Shown: positions 1-14,674, counted from the first letter of the stretch. The stretch is 64,000 nucleotides of DNA from Norana najaformis (GCA_964023275.1 OZ029918.1:35563063-35627062), one strand, 5' to 3'. Notes: generated by a model not told the origin, from the letters alone. Translations and numbers: made by a program.

Positions 1-64
1 TTGAGAATTGCTTGTAGGAGTATTGCTTGGATGTTATTATTATTTTGGCATTTCCGTTTTACAG

Positions 65-390
65 TTGCACGGATCCTTCCAGGCGGAAAATCTTTGCACA
101 TCCAGACGATGCCCACCAGTACCTTAGACAACGAACAACAACATCAGCAACAGCTTCCAAACATCCGTCGAAGGGCCGTGGGGGCCTCCAACTTCAGCCT
201 GTCCCTCATTTCCGGCCCCGCTCCGTTCATTATGCGCCCCGAAATCTCGTCGGCAAACAGCACTGGGGCGCCGAGGACCGGGGGACAGCAGGGCTCCTCC
301 TCAAATGCGGATCGAGGAAATGGATTTCGGGGGCAACGACAGATGGCTAGGACATCGCAAGGCAACTCCTCTGGGGTACTCAATATGTGA
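65..390 (+). CDS. possible terminal exon of a gene to the left
   Basis: A good acceptor (pyrimidine-rich, ending ACAG at 61-64) is followed by an open frame to a TGA at 388-390. Read in that frame it gives about 108 residues rich in Gln, Asn, Ser and Thr, as in a disordered C-terminal tail. A second frame is also open over most of the same stretch (to about 350), so the reading frame is not certain. I recognise no family. The GC content is higher than in the AT-rich DNA that follows, which is the main reason to suspect coding. It may equally be non-coding. Confidence 0.25.
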
Positions 391-394
391 TACC

Positions 395-835
395 TCAGTG
401 ACTGCTAGGTCACATTAAGTACTTTACTGTACTTGATGGTTAATTAGGTACTTAGCGTGGTATTAGGTACTTGATGTACAGGAGAATACTTAACGTACAG
501 GGAAGAACTTGACATGTGTTGAGGTACTTGTTGTACGGGGAAGTACTCAACTTGTGGAGATTTTATGTATGGTTGAGACATGTACATACAGTATTTAAGA
601 GTACTCGATGTAAAGTGAGTCAGAATGCAATGAAATACTTAATGTGCAGTTAAGTACTCAGCATAGACTGCTTGATATGCAGTTAGGTGCTTAAAATGTG
701 ATGATGTACCTGATATACCATGGTGAGGCATTTAACCTGGAAGAGTACTTACAAGGTACTTGATATGTGCTTGATACATGAGAGAGTACTTGATATGCAG
801 TGGGGTACTTGACATGTGACACAAGCGTTGTCTGT
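395..835. repeat. degenerate minisatellite built on GGTACTTGATRTACAG
   Basis: The words GTACTTGA, AGTACTT and their variants recur every 20-35 bp across about 440 bp with much divergence between units. It directly follows the possible terminal exon. No ORF of note. Confidence 0.7.
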
Positions 836-1029
836 TGTGGTCAGCCGAGTGTAAGTTTGCAATGCTGGAAAGTTTGTTCAATGCCAACAAGTACTAAGTT
901 ATTTTCGTTTGTCTTTGACTTGAATCTGTGATGGAATTACTCTGTGCATGGCGTTTGATTTGGCTTAACCCCATTTTCTCGTAATCCAAGGCATCCAGAA
1001 TGAAATCTGCCGGAAACTAAATTAAAGAT

Positions 1030-1235
1030 TGAATAGGTTATGATAATAAGACTATTGATTTATGATAATACATATAATAATATATGATTAATATAAATAT
1101 AACAGTATATGATATGTATATGTGTATATAATATTTAATATTATATATAAATATATAATAGAGATATATGATGTATATATATAATATATGATTAATATAT
1201 CATAATAAGACTATTAATATAATAAGACTTTACAG
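1030..1235. repeat. AT-rich low-complexity tract
   Basis: Almost pure A/T with interrupted TATATAA runs and a near-duplicate of an AATAAGACTATT word at both ends. Nothing else is seen here. Confidence 0.7.
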
Positions 1236-1244
1236 ACGCTTTGG

Positions 1245-1585
1245 AATTAGTCTGTTTGGTAGGGTATTTGATCTACAACCTAACAATTGTGGGTTTGAGC
1301 CTGCTGCACAGACTCAGTGTGTCAACCCTTGACAGGTTGTTTGCGCACGCTGTGTCTCTGTCACCAAGCAGTATAATTTGGTACTGGCGTAAGCTGAGAA
1401 GTAAACGGCAAGTCCTGCGATGCACTAGCCCCGTGTCCAGGATCTTGGGATGCATCCATTGCCAGCTAAAGTGGCATAGAGAAGGAAATCAGCGCTTCCC
1501 AGCGTCTCACTATGGGACATGAGTTTTACTTTTTGCTTTACTTTTTGCTTTACTTTTTGCTTTACTTTTTGCTTTACTTTTGCCT
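1245..1585 (+). mobile_element. tRNA-derived SINE, family S1, with tandem tail
   Basis: The head has tRNA-like spacing with a B-box-like GGTTTGAGCC. The body (from about 1310 to 1510) matches copies at 17.3 kb (-), 43.0 kb (-), 54.0 kb (+) and 55.9 kb (-), sharing the words CTCTGTCACCAAGC and GGCAAGTCCTGC. The copy ends in five 11-12-bp units of the type CTTTACTTTTTG (1520-1580), which I read as its 3' tail. tRNA-head SINEs are transcribed by Pol III and mobilised by a partner LINE. Confidence 0.75.
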
Positions 1586-1964
1586 ACGATTCCTCGCTCA
1601 GTCGATGGACGTATGGCGTGTTAACAAATGTGTTACTTACTTTTTGTGCTACTGAGGCTGCAGAAAAGGGTGCTGTACATATTTTGGAATGTAGCAGTTG
1701 AATTTGTTACCTGAAGATTTTATTTATGGTTAGAATCAGTGTTGCGAATGACTTGTGGAATGAGGGCTATTTAAGTATAAGGAAATGAATCAGACACGAA
1801 GGAAAGGTGAGAAAGTGAGAAAGAAGAAAAGTGAATCAGTATGAATCACAATCAGTATTCTTTTGCTGACCCAGTAATATTTAATGTGCAACATGTCTTT
1901 CACAGTCAGCCATTCACCTCTGTCCTGTACACAAAGCAGAGCACAAATCCTTGTGATTTATCCC

Positions 1965-2170
1965 ATCTGCTCAAATAAAAGTCGAGCATTGCAGAAGCGG
2001 TCAGTATTAATCTTAAATGACAATCCAATTTATGCCACCTTTTTTGTGAATAAAATTGGCAGTAAGGTAAACCTCAGTGAGAATCCGGCAAAGCAGAAAC
2101 AGTATTAGTGTAAAACGACAGTCCAATGTATGCGAACTTTTTTGTGAATAAAATTTGGCATTAAGTGAAC
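1965..2170. repeat. two ~100-bp direct repeats carrying AATAAA
   Basis: The stretch ending near 2060 and that ending near 2160 share the order GCAGAA, CAGTATTA, CAATCCAAT, TTTTTTGTGAATAAAA and TTGGCA. Each unit holds a potential poly(A) signal. No gene is assigned. Confidence 0.55.
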
Positions 2171-2799
2171 TGTGTTACGGATCAGTATCGTTACAATTTT
2201 GCCTGAGATTAAGATTTACTGACTGTGTGCGTAATATTTTCTCTAATTAAGTTCATTTATAATCAGAATATTTTCCTACTATGCTATTGTGGTAATTGCT
2301 GCAGAACAGTTTTCTAGTGCTTCCTGTGGACATTGCTCGAGTATTTTAATTACAATAGTACTATTGTTGTGAGTGATGCAAATGAAGTGTTTTGCTGTTG
2401 GTGACGAAATTCAGTTTTGTTGGTTAAACGTTGTTTAGGCTAGCACAGATTAGTTCCCCTTGAACCGGCGCTATATGAATTCCGAATTACAGTTACATTT
2501 ACAATTATGCAGAACTCTAATAGACATTGTTTTGCCACAGCAGATGTTGTAGCTGCTATGAATCTGACATAGATATATGCTAACTTTTTGGGACATATTT
2601 TACAAACTGAGTTAAACGTATGTCGCATCCTAAAACAATTCCTTTCCTGATGGTATGGTCATTGAGAAAATATTAATGTACACTTTTTTCTATACTGACT
2701 GCATGGCCTCTATCTTGCTCAGTCTTTAAGCAATTAATCCTGAAAAAAGATGGTATGTAAGTCCTTCACATACGGTTGCACGGGACCATTGATTGATGG

Positions 2800-2965
2800 T
2801 GCGCCATGAAATGTAAATGTATAGGTTTTATATAGTGACCTTATGGCCTCGACCCTACTCATTTGCAACGAATTTATCGGGTGAGATCCTTCACCACCGC
2901 TGCCCGTTTGAATGGGCGCCACGCCACTTAAGGTCCCGTGCACGGACCGTACTTGCCCGAAAGAG
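2800..2965. repeat. interspersed repeat R1, copy 1
   Basis: The words GGCCTCGACCCT, TGAGATCCTTC and TTTGAATGGGCGCCAC recur in the same order at 7555-7665, and more weakly at 36180-36300. Copies 1 and 2 both start near TATATAGTGACC. No terminal repeats or coding potential are evident, so the class is unknown. Confidence 0.6.
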
Positions 2966-2979
2966 AAGCGCTACATATA

Positions 2980-4778
2980 GGGTGCAAAGGGGTAAGATGG
3001 ACCCTTTAAGCACTGTTTGATCAATAATGACCATAATTATCAGATTCTGAACATGTTTTTTAACATTTTTAATATTCAAGCACTTCAGTATTGTTAATCA
3101 GCAGTAAACTGTCTTCTCTGCTTATAATATTTCTGTCCTATAGACTATATTGAAGTATGACCTCAGGGGTCCATCTTGTCCTGCGAACTGGGGTAAGACG
3201 GACAGTCAAGATCTGGTCATCTATAGTACTACAGTTACTTTAAAATTTTAAGGGCCTATGCTAAGAAACTAAGAATGCTAAGAAACTGCATGTGATCATG
3301 ACAGGCCTATTGCCTTTAATGTCACTGTTCACAATCTCTGCACATAAATGAATCCTGGATGTGCTTGGGCTTTCCGAGTACACCGGCACATGACAACTCG
3401 TACCACGTCTGACATTTGATGCAGGCAATCCAATCTTCAACTGATTCGTCTTCGATCTCTCCACATCCTGCACAACACACTGTAGGCTTATTAGCCTTAC
3501 TTTTCTTTCCTAGATGGATGTTTGCCTTTTTCTTCTTCATTTTCTTCTTAGAGTCAATGCTGCGGCCTCTTGGTTTATCCTCTCGGCATGTCAGCTTCTT
3601 TTTCTTGTGGTTCTTTTTAGATCCAGAATCAAGACAAACTCTCTTTTGTTCTGTGACTTTGAACTGCAAGTCCAACTTTCTTTTCTTAGGCTTATCTTCA
3701 TAAAAGCACAATTCCTTTTCTAAATCAGTAAGGTGCTTTTGTGACGTCAACACACGAGAACTTGTAGCACGGCTTTTTCGTTTTCCTTTATTGTCACTGA
3801 AGACTTTCTTAGGCAGGGGCCTCAATACTTCAAATCTGTTGCTTTTGATGGAATGAAGATCCCTTTTTGATGCATTTCCATCACCTTCAGACACTCCAGC
3901 TGACTGATCTTGTCCATCAGAATGACGTTGTCCGCTGTCAGTTGCAGTTGATTCAGGTGGTCCATCAAAGTCAGATTTTTCACTAGTGGTCACGATTGAT
4001 AGAATCTGTGCATCAGACTGAAGCTGTCTAATTTGGTTCACTTCAGCTGACTGACCTGGTTCATCAGATTCAGCTTGCTCACCAGTGATCATGCCAGTGG
4101 GCTGAACCTGAGACTGAAACTGTCTGTCGCGGCATCTGCATAAAACACAGGCTTAAGTTAACCAAACATAGTCCACAGTACCGTATCACATTCATGGGGT
4201 AAGAAGGACACTTATTCTGCAGTGATAATAAACTGTGAACTGATACATAGTAGTATGCAATATGAACTCCCAGAAAAATAACTACTTACAGTTAATGTAA
4301 ATAACACTCTTTGGGTTATCTGTTGTGAAACATAAACCGGGTGATAAACTTTCGTGTAGGGGTAAGATGGACAGACAACACTACCCTTCGGTATCAGATA
4401 GCTGTTACAGTATATGCGACCACAAAGCGTATGTTTTAATACGCTAGATAACAAGCTAATATATATGTCTATTAAATAAAATACTACTTATAGGCGAAGG
4501 ATACTTACTGTCCACACAGTCTCCTTAGCCGTTTATTTAAGTTTTTTATTTTACTTTCGCCGAAAAACACTTTCTTCCGCACAGCTGTTGAACATCGATA
4601 CGCCACGCCCTTTCCGGTAGACTGGTACCCGACTTTGCATGTTTTAATAACGCGTCGATAAATAATGTCCATCTTGCCCCCGTTACGGGGTAAGATGGAC
4701 ATTAAGAAATGTACGTTTTGATGGGTTTTGCGTTGAGGGTCCATCTTACCCCGGGGTCCATCTTCCCCCTTATGACCC
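2980..4778 (-). mobile_element. TA-duplicating DNA transposon (pogo/Tigger-like, internally reduced)
   Basis: The element is flanked by TA dinucleotides (2978-2979 and 4779-4780). Its ends are inverted copies of each other: both start GGGT, then five bases, then a run of G, then AAGATGGACC. Nine related copies of GGGGTAAGATGGAC lie inside, in both orientations (near 2990, 3168, 3190, 4197, 4357, 4668, 4686, 4738 and 4755). At 1.8 kb it is shorter than a full Tigger/pogo element, and I see no DDE catalytic core. A two-exon PHD-finger ORF fills the minus strand. Assignment to pogo rests on the TA duplication and the C-terminal style of the ORF, so another Tc1/mariner branch is possible. Confidence 0.75.
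3322..4744 (-). CDS. transposon-borne PHD-finger protein, two exons
   Basis: Exons 4744-4509 and 4135-3322 join through a GTAAGT donor and a TTTTATGCAG acceptor. Together they make exactly 350 codons (349 aa plus stop). The start ATG (4742-4744) lies inside one of the terminal GGGGTAAGATGGAC motifs. Exon 1 is basic and of unknown family. Exon 2 is acidic/Ser-rich, then strongly lysine-rich (nuclear-localisation-like), and ends in a zinc-binding C..C, C..C, C, C..C array typical of PHD fingers. The usual WxHxxC histidine is glutamate here (WYELSC), so metal binding may be weakened. Similar PHD tails end some pogo-type transposases. No catalytic domain is present, so this is probably a tail left after internal deletion or a separate accessory ORF. 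Confidence 0.6.
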
Positions 4779-4780
4779 TA

Positions 4781-5320
4781 GATACAGAAATAAATCAATT
4801 GACTGGCTTCAGTTTAATTTGCAAGTTTCATATTTAATTAGGAAGTTTGTATGTGTTAGTTAGACATATATAAATTAACTTTAGTTAGTTTATGTGAGAA
4901 ACTCTAATGGAAAAAGATATTGTTTACAAGTGTACTTACCGGTAATTAATTGGTATTATTATTATTATACAACGCAAAGGATATTATCCAACTGTCAGAT
5001 GAAAAATTATGCTGGGAGAATTGTTGCTTATGGGATGACTAATAAGAGCTTGATGAAAGTGCCGTGAAAAGCATCATGATTATCATCATCATCTTCGTCA
5101 TCAGCATCATAATCATTATTATGATTTCAAGTATGCAGAATACCATGGCATGCATAGTTCTACTGAAGCGTCAGATCCAAGGTTTTGAATTAGGAGGGGA
5201 GGCGAAATAATAGCAGAGTCTGAGATGTCATCATCGAAACAACCAGCTTTCTGAGTAATGAGAAAGCCTGATGTAGTTTGAGCATTGTGTTTACTTATGG
5301 ACTTCTTGTTCTTAATTCTA
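4781..5320. other. AT-rich non-coding stretch
   Basis: Apart from scattered ATC/ATT trinucleotide runs near 5085-5130, no gene, conserved repeat or RNA is seen here. Confidence 0.5.
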
Positions 5321-5329
5321 ATACCATTT

Positions 5330-5470
5330 AGGCTAGGTTAGATAGGCTGCGCTTTCGCTTAAAAGGCGCTATATTAAGTGTCTAGATACATACTTGCATA
5401 TACATACACATGCATGCATACCGAATACATAGGGCCTACGCATTCACACACATACAACTAGAAGAACTGC
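5330..5470 (+). mobile_element. retroposon 3' end, family A, with ACAT-type tail
   Basis: The core AAAAGGCGCTATATTAAGTG at about 5360 is followed by a degenerate CATACATA tract. The same core plus tail occurs near 12165, 17910, 19625, 25195, 39525, 41195, 45275, 54580 and 63805, and inverted near 14700 and 30240. The copy is only the extreme 3' end. Confidence 0.6.
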
Positions 5471-5599
5471 AGTGGCAGTACGTCCTATGCATACGCAGAA
5501 GTTTCCGCATATATTAGGCATTTATATAGGGCATTAAATTACATCTCATAGGCGCTATATAACTTGGCGCTACACATGGCGATATTGTAATTCAAGTAC

Positions 5600-6365
5600 T
5601 GTAACCAGAATACTTCTATAACATCTATTACAGACCTGTCGATCAGCCTGAGAAGGAAAAGATGTGACTTAAGTTGAAACCGTGAACCAAATTACTTTGT
5701 GAATGTCTTCTATTTTTATTTCAACTGAGGTACATAGCTTTTTGTTATTGCTTACCATATGGTATTACCTTGTCGGCTAATAACATTCGTCCTGTAACAA
5801 GGTCTACCTTAAACTAAAGACAGAATGCAGTATATTTTATTGTTTGTAAATTATTAGTTTTATCTTAAGTTATTCATTTAAAAAGTGTATTATTATTTTA
5901 AAACAGAATAAAATCTGATTTTATCTTCATTGAACTTGCTTGAACGTGTTAAGTATTAATTAAATTATTTTGCTTCATCCTCCTTTCTACCTTGTACGGA
6001 ATCATTGGCAGTTGCTGCATGCTGGCTGCCGCGTAGACCCCAGCCATCGCTTTTTGTACAGAACTCCAGTAAATTCTCAGACAACGCCAGGAATTGTAAT
6101 ATGTTCCATATACTTGCATTGCTGGCTAAGTCCGCTTATTCCGATGCCCTTCTTTCATCGTAGTACCACATCATAAACATTTCTAGCCTTAGCATCTCAT
6201 TGTCTTGAACTCTTGATTTTGACACAGAGCTGAAAATTATGCAACAACCTGACCTCTGCGGATTTCATTTGAATGCATGAGCCGGTCTCTCTGACATAGC
6301 TTTGGTGTTGGAAGTAAAGTTACATTTCTGCAAAGTACATTATGCTACCACTTCTAACCTAACCT
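5600..6365. other. non-coding stretch without recognised features
   Basis: AT-rich, with no convincing ORF and no repeat shared with the rest of the window except a weak retroposon-like edge near 5550. Confidence 0.4.
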
Positions 6366-6367
6366 AA

Positions 6368-6480
6368 TGTGAAGACTTCTATAGAGCCACTATCATAACA
6401 CACAAGGCATCAATCAATGGTCGCGTCAAAGTGAATAATTATCAGTTGGATAGGCCGGGTTGAAAACCGAAAAGCCAAGA
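6368..6480 (-). mobile_element. retroposon 3' end, family C
   Basis: On the minus strand this reads into the family C terminus: a TTGATGCCTTGTG word, ATGATA, then a core like GGCTCTATAGAAGTC. It aligns with copies near 21.5, 47.7, 49.3, 52.1, 52.5, 57.7 and 60.6 kb. Family C normally ends in AGATT pentamers; here that tail is eroded. Confidence 0.6.
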
Positions 6481-6504
6481 ATCTGTGCCGGGCTAAGCTG
6501 TACC

Positions 6505-6650
6505 AAAGATCTTAGAGTCTTAGTCTAAGACTCTAAGATCTTAGAATCTTAGTCTAAGACTCTTAGAGTCTTAGTCTAAGACTCTAAGATCTTAGAATCT
6601 TAGTCTAAGACTCTTAGAGCCTTAGTCTAAGACTCTAAGATCTTTGGCTG
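6505..6650. repeat. array of nested perfect palindromes (TCTTAGTCTAAGA)
   Basis: About 140 bp made of alternating TCTTAGAGTCTTAG and CTAAGACTCTAAGA words. The first block (from 6509) is 16 bases, one T, then the exact reverse complement of the 16. Further arms follow with only single-base differences. Such DNA should extrude cruciforms or fold as a long hairpin on either strand. Confidence 0.85.
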
Positions 6651-6654
6651 TTCT

Positions 6655-7550
6655 GCCAGGACTGCCTGACACAGCATGCTATTTAAATTTATTTCTTAAT
6701 TTAAAGGGTAACTAACAAATTCACTGATAAGTTCTTGAAAGTCGACACTCCTGTTTGACGGAAACGGGTGCGTTTGGACGAAGAATAGATGGCCAAATTG
6801 CAATTATTAGCGAGAAACAGTTTATGAAATATATATAGAAAATGGTGATGAAATTATGCAAGATCTACCTGCTCCCTCTGGCTTCATCTTTGTAAATGAC
6901 AGTGTCGTCTGTTTCAAACATATTCATGTACATTTACCTGTAGCTCTTTTTTTTATTCCACCTCCAGGTGAGAAGGTTTAATGAGAGAGACTGACGCCTA
7001 ACGCGTCAAGATATTTTCTACGCTCGTATAAGACAAACTCGTTAAGACGTTCTTTATTACCACGAAGAGTCGGTTAATTGGTCGGTCGACGGCTGCTCCA
7101 AAGTCACCAGATGATACTAGACAGGACGCGCTCGACGTCTCCAAGTTATGCAAGCCGCAGGAGAGGCTCTCTCTCCGTCCGATCATCCACTCGTGTCTTC
7201 CGCCTGAACGCCTCCGCTCTCGCCCGGGCTCTGCGCCGTTCCCTAACGAACATTCCCCTTAAAGCGTCGACAAATTGGGACGCAATTGGACCCCGGGCTG
7301 GCCCGAAGCACTGGCGGCCGGTGTGAAGCCAAATGACGACCGGGCAAAAATACCTCCGAAAAATATGGGAACTGGATCACGTGATCACGCCGCGCAATGT
7401 GTTTCTAAAAATAGAAGCACAGACTGACTGGGCTTTCAGTTTTGTGCTTACTAAGCTACTGTTTCCTATTGAATTGTAACAATAAGACAGCATGATCCTT
7501 TATGTTAAAATTCGCTTGGAAATGTCGTGCCAGAAGTAAGTGTACACGTT
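6655..7550. other. unique sequence, no gene recognised
   Basis: GC rises from 7000 to 7330, where frames on both strands stay open for 60-80 codons. None resembles a known protein, has a usable splice context, or is supported by a neighbour. Confidence 0.4.
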
Positions 7551-7554
7551 TTAT

Positions 7555-7668
7555 ATATAGTGACCGTATGGCCTCGACCCTGCTCATTTTCAATGACTGA
7601 GATCCTTCGCCACCGCTGCCAGTTTGAATGGGCGCCACCCCATTTAAGGTCACTCGTGTACCGTCCTA
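7555..7668. repeat. interspersed repeat R1, copy 2
   Basis: This matches 2820-2945 closely (TATATAGTGACCGTATGGCC, then CTGAGATCCTTC and TGAATGGGCGCCAC). It lies immediately next to a SINE head. Confidence 0.6.
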
Positions 7669-7671
7669 GCT

Positions 7672-7805
7672 CGAGATCCAAACCTCATAAATAAGCGACG
7701 CCGGGATCCGAACCGGCATCCTGCCGCTCATATTCAGAGGCGCCTTGACGTACGCCTTAACCAATGTAGCTAACCAGGGCAGCTCGAAGTGAGCCGGGTC
7801 GGAAC
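7672..7805 (-). mobile_element. tRNA-derived SINE, family S4
   Basis: On the minus strand there is an A-box-like TTAGCTACATTGGTTAAGG and a good B box, GGTTCGGATCCC, at tRNA spacing. The fold is degenerate and a GC-rich body follows, so it is a SINE head and not a functional tRNA gene. Confidence 0.55.
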
Positions 7806-8307
7806 CGTTTTCTCCCGGTACCGATCCGCCACCACACTGGTCAGAGCAGAGGCGGGGAAGTAGGGCTGTTTTTCGCGGGCGGCCAAGCGGAAAATGCGAC
7901 AACTGGGCGGTGAGGTAAGGACGCTCGGATTTGCGGCGCCATCCAACCAAAACGAGGCTCGAATTATGGCCATTGTCGGCCGATGATCGGTAATTTCCCG
8001 CAATTTCCCGGCTAAGTACCGTCATTCAGTCGACCGAATTGCATTTGTCGCTAGCATTCGGAATGAAGTGGCCGCAGACGAGGGCTAACAACGTTAGGTC
8101 AATCCATCGAAATCACGAAACGACCTACATAGCAACTTAGATACGAAACGATATATACATACCACTCTAGCGATATGCGATTCACATACGAAACGATATA
8201 AATGAATATGACACTTACATAGACCACACAATCTATATATGCGACTTATACATGAGTCTGCGACTTATACACGAAGTATCTATACATATAGATGCTTTTT
8301 GTATAAG

Positions 8308-8338
<31 letters not shown>

Positions 8339-8914
8339 GCGACTGATATACGAAACGACATATCATATCGTTGAGCGATAACGAACGAGACCGCGGTGAA
8401 TTGGCGTCAGCTTTTTATGATAAGCATAAGCAACCAATTTGAAGGTACCAACGGCTCTATTCCTTTGCTATAATGGCCATCGCAAGTACAAGTCTCCGAA
8501 TCCAAGTATTATCATCATCATTCGTCGTTGTACTCATCGTGTGTTACCGTTCTTATAAGCCTTTACATGATCCCTCGATATGCATGGGAACAGATTATAC
8601 CTAAGGTATGTTGTATAGAATCCTAAATGGCGTTACGGCGGTTGGGCTGGGAGAAAACATTGAGCCCTAGTATAAGCCGATATTCGTAGCAACTTCAATT
8701 TTGTGGCCTTCCGCTGAGTATTCATGTGGCCATTCAGTGAAAGTGAATACTCTGAAGAGGCCCCCCTTTTCAAAGATTAGGGCCGGGGTCCACAGCAGTT
8801 GCGGGACCTTCTGGCCCAAAGTCACGCTTCCAACTCCAAGGCTCAGGCGTGAAAGTTACCCCAAAAATGTTCAGTCTCTTGCTGTTATTATTCCGGAATC
8901 AGTAAGCCTAACAA

Positions 8915-9120
8915 TATCTGTCTGTGTGTGTCTGTGTTTCTGTGTGTGTCTGTGTGTGTCTGTTTGTGTCTCTGTTTGTATGTGTGTCTGTCTGTCTGTA
9001 TTTCTGTGTGTATGTGTGTATATGTGTATGTGTGTATATGTGTGTGTATGTGTGTATGTGTGTGTATGTGTGTATGTGTGTATGTGTGTATGTGTCTGTC
9101 TGTCTCTCTGTCTGTCTGAC
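8915..9120. repeat. TG/CTGT microsatellite cluster
   Basis: Interrupted TGTGTC, TGTATG and CTGTCTGT runs over about 200 bp. The long Cys/Val open frames here are a by-product of the repeat. Confidence 0.9.
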
Positions 9121-9179
9121 ATCGTAATCGTCATCGTCGACTGTCAGACAGATAGGCAGGCAGACGGACAGAGAAATTA

Positions 9180-9690
9180 AAGCTGGGCGGTTGATTCGCT
9201 CCTATACTCATATAGTTCTCTTTGAGGCGTTGCTCCGTTTCCACTCGGCCACTTCGCTCCGTCTGTTTCTGTCTGTCGCCAGTGACAATGAATTTCCACC
9301 TGACTGCATCGTCCATTACGGCCGCGCTGAGTCGATTATGCTAATCGCAGGGCCGCTAATAAACTTGTTACCGGCGCAGTTTACATAGTTCCAATTTAGG
9401 AGAAAATTTGCCGTTCGCGCTGTGTTGACGGATTAGCGACCAATCAGAGCTCGCATCCGTTTGGCGCCTCTGCGTGTGCAGCCGAAAAGACTAAGCAGAC
9501 GGCCAGCCTCTCGGGCAGGGTCCTTGCGTAGATGGGGTCCTTAAAATGCTCCTCCGGTTCTCATTACGCCGGTTTGCAACATCATCTCGATCCGTGCAAG
9601 TCTGAAATCGGTGCCAAAACGTGCTAAACTTACAGGAGTGATCGTCTGCTATTGCTCAGTTGAGGTTACGCAGACGGCGTACAAGACAAG
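9180..9690. other. unique GC-moderate stretch, no gene recognised
   Basis: No ORF with a recognisable domain and no repeat shared with the window was found. Confidence 0.4.
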
Positions 9691-9699
9691 GATATTTAA

Positions 9700-9815
9700 C
9701 TGTAAACTTGAGAATTTCTAAAGCACTTCTTTGAAGCTAAGCGCGGGCTGCACCAGATTATTCACGAGCGCTGCGTCAAGTCAGATGGGTTGTCCAGAGA
9801 TACCGTAGCAAAAGA
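9700..9815 (-). mobile_element. retroposon 3' end, family D, truncated
   Basis: The plus strand reads GAGAATTTCTAAAGCAC and then TTCACGAGCGCTGCGTCAAG. Both are family D words shared with 15.2, 22.0, 33.1, 36.4 and 45.9 kb. Orientation is minus because the tail side is to the left. Confidence 0.65.
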
Positions 9816-10124
9816 TTTAAACAAGACAGCGCAGTAAAGTAGCGGTACAATTTGTATGTATTTTTAAGTGAGTCATTGGGTTAATTTTAATAAAATACGA
9901 TCGAAAACGGCTACTCGTGAATCACACGGCGAGTATTAGAAGTCGTTTAAATTTAAAATGAGTTTTAAAAAGTGAAAAGTGTTGTGAGGTTCACAGTTGA
10001 GCGATTTCTAGGTGAGCTTAAGAAAGCATAACAAGGCATAAGAGTGAAGAATACCTATATTATAGGCGTTAAAGGTTAACAGTTTCAAAGGTCTTAATAT
10101 TTTAGGCAAGTATAAGAGGTGCGC

Positions 10125-10335
10125 GATAGTGTAGTGGTCAGCGTGGTGGACTCTCAATCGAGAGATCGGAGGTTCGTATACGATCCAGGGAAGAAATTTG
10201 TTTTGAGACTTTAGCTCCATTTGCACCCCATAGCCAACTGAACTATAATGAGTGCACTGACTGCACACTGTCAGTGGGAAGATCAGGCGGCTATAGGGAG
10301 AGGGCTGGCCACCCGTACTCACACGCCGAGGCTAG
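10125..10335 (+). mobile_element. tRNA-derived SINE, family S2
   Basis: The head carries TAGTGTAGTGGTCAGCG (A box) and GGTTCGTATACGATCC (B box with an insertion). About 130 bp of unrelated body follows. The tRNA fold is imperfect, so a working tRNA gene is unlikely. It lies about 430 bp upstream of the Bar-gene start codon. Confidence 0.6.
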
Positions 10336-10763
10336 AAAACTGAAGTCGCTAACACTTCACATCCTTAGCTAACTCACGGCTAGCTTAAAGGATTGCCCTT
10401 CTTCTTCGTAGGCCTATAACCAGCTTGTAAGGTCTTCACAGTCTTGGCTTCGTTTTAATTGGCTAAATGTTTACTGGATCAAGCGATAAAACTGGATTTT
10501 AGAAGGATTAATATTTAACCCAGCCATTTTAAATTTGTTTATAGAAATTTTCAGACGCATAAGCCGCGATAACAACTGTGGACGATAACTAACATTTATT
10601 TTGCGTTTGAGGGTTTCCGCAAAAGACGGTGAACAAATATTCATCTACTTACTTACGTGCACGGATACTTTTTAACGCAATTTGTGATAAATTGTTTGTT
10701 CGAATTTTGGCTGAACAGACTCTTGATTCGCAGAAGTGTTACTTGACGAATTTTCTGGATAAA

Positions 10764-14169
<3,406 letters not shown>

Positions 14170-14219
14170 ATCCAGCCGAGCCTCTCAAGACTCGGCTCAA
14201 CTAGTGGCTCTTCTAATTG

Positions 14220-14425
14220 CATATATTCATTCATTTATTCATTCATTCATTCACTCATTCATTCATTCACTCGCTCATTCATTCATTTATTTATTTATTC
14301 ATTCATTCATTCACTCAATCACTCACTCATTTTGTCACTCGTGCACTCATTTACTTATTCATTCATTTATTGATTCATTCTTTCACTTATTTATTCATTC
14401 ATTCATTCCCTCACTCAGTCATACT
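14220..14425 (+). repeat. (ATTC)n microsatellite
   Basis: About 200 bp of CATT/TCAT units with frequent substitutions. It begins 50 bp after the Bar stop codon and probably lies in the 3' UTR or just beyond. Confidence 0.9.
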
Positions 14426-14464
14426 GTACGTGCAAGGTCAGTAAATCTGAATCTGTAGCACAAG

Positions 14465-14570
14465 ACAAGTGCACGCGAACAACTCCTCCACGATCGTTAC
14501 ACGGAATTTGCTCAGCAGGTTCGAACGCACAATCGTTGGATTACAGACCAAACTACTAAAAAAGGGCGAA
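14465..14570 (-). mobile_element. SINE S1 head fragment
   Basis: The minus strand gives a tRNA-like segment with a B box (GTTCGAACC on the opposite strand). It matches the head of the copy at 17.4 kb. Confidence 0.5.
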
Positions 14571-14674
14571 TCTAGGATTTCAAAATGCACTGTTTTTCTT
14601 TCAGGTCTGAACAACGACAGCCAACATCCATGGCTCCCTGCTCTAATGCGATTAATGCGAAATTATGTGTGCGT

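Noticed and set aside
4212-4454. Minus-strand 80-codon ORF inside the DNA transposon
   Set aside because: It lies entirely within the intron of the two-exon PHD-finger ORF and contains one of the repeated terminal words.
7666-8025. 119-codon minus-strand ORF
   Set aside because: Its C-terminal third translates a SINE head and the rest has no recognisable domain.
8701-9180. 159-codon plus-strand ORF with a Cys/Val-rich end
   Set aside because: The second half is (TG)n microsatellite and the first half shows no domain or splice site.
10125-10205. tRNA gene
   Set aside because: A and B boxes are present, but the cloverleaf stems are imperfect and an unrelated body follows, so it is a SINE head. 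The same applies to the heads at 7.7, 17.45, 36.8, 53.9, 54.8 and 60.4 kb.
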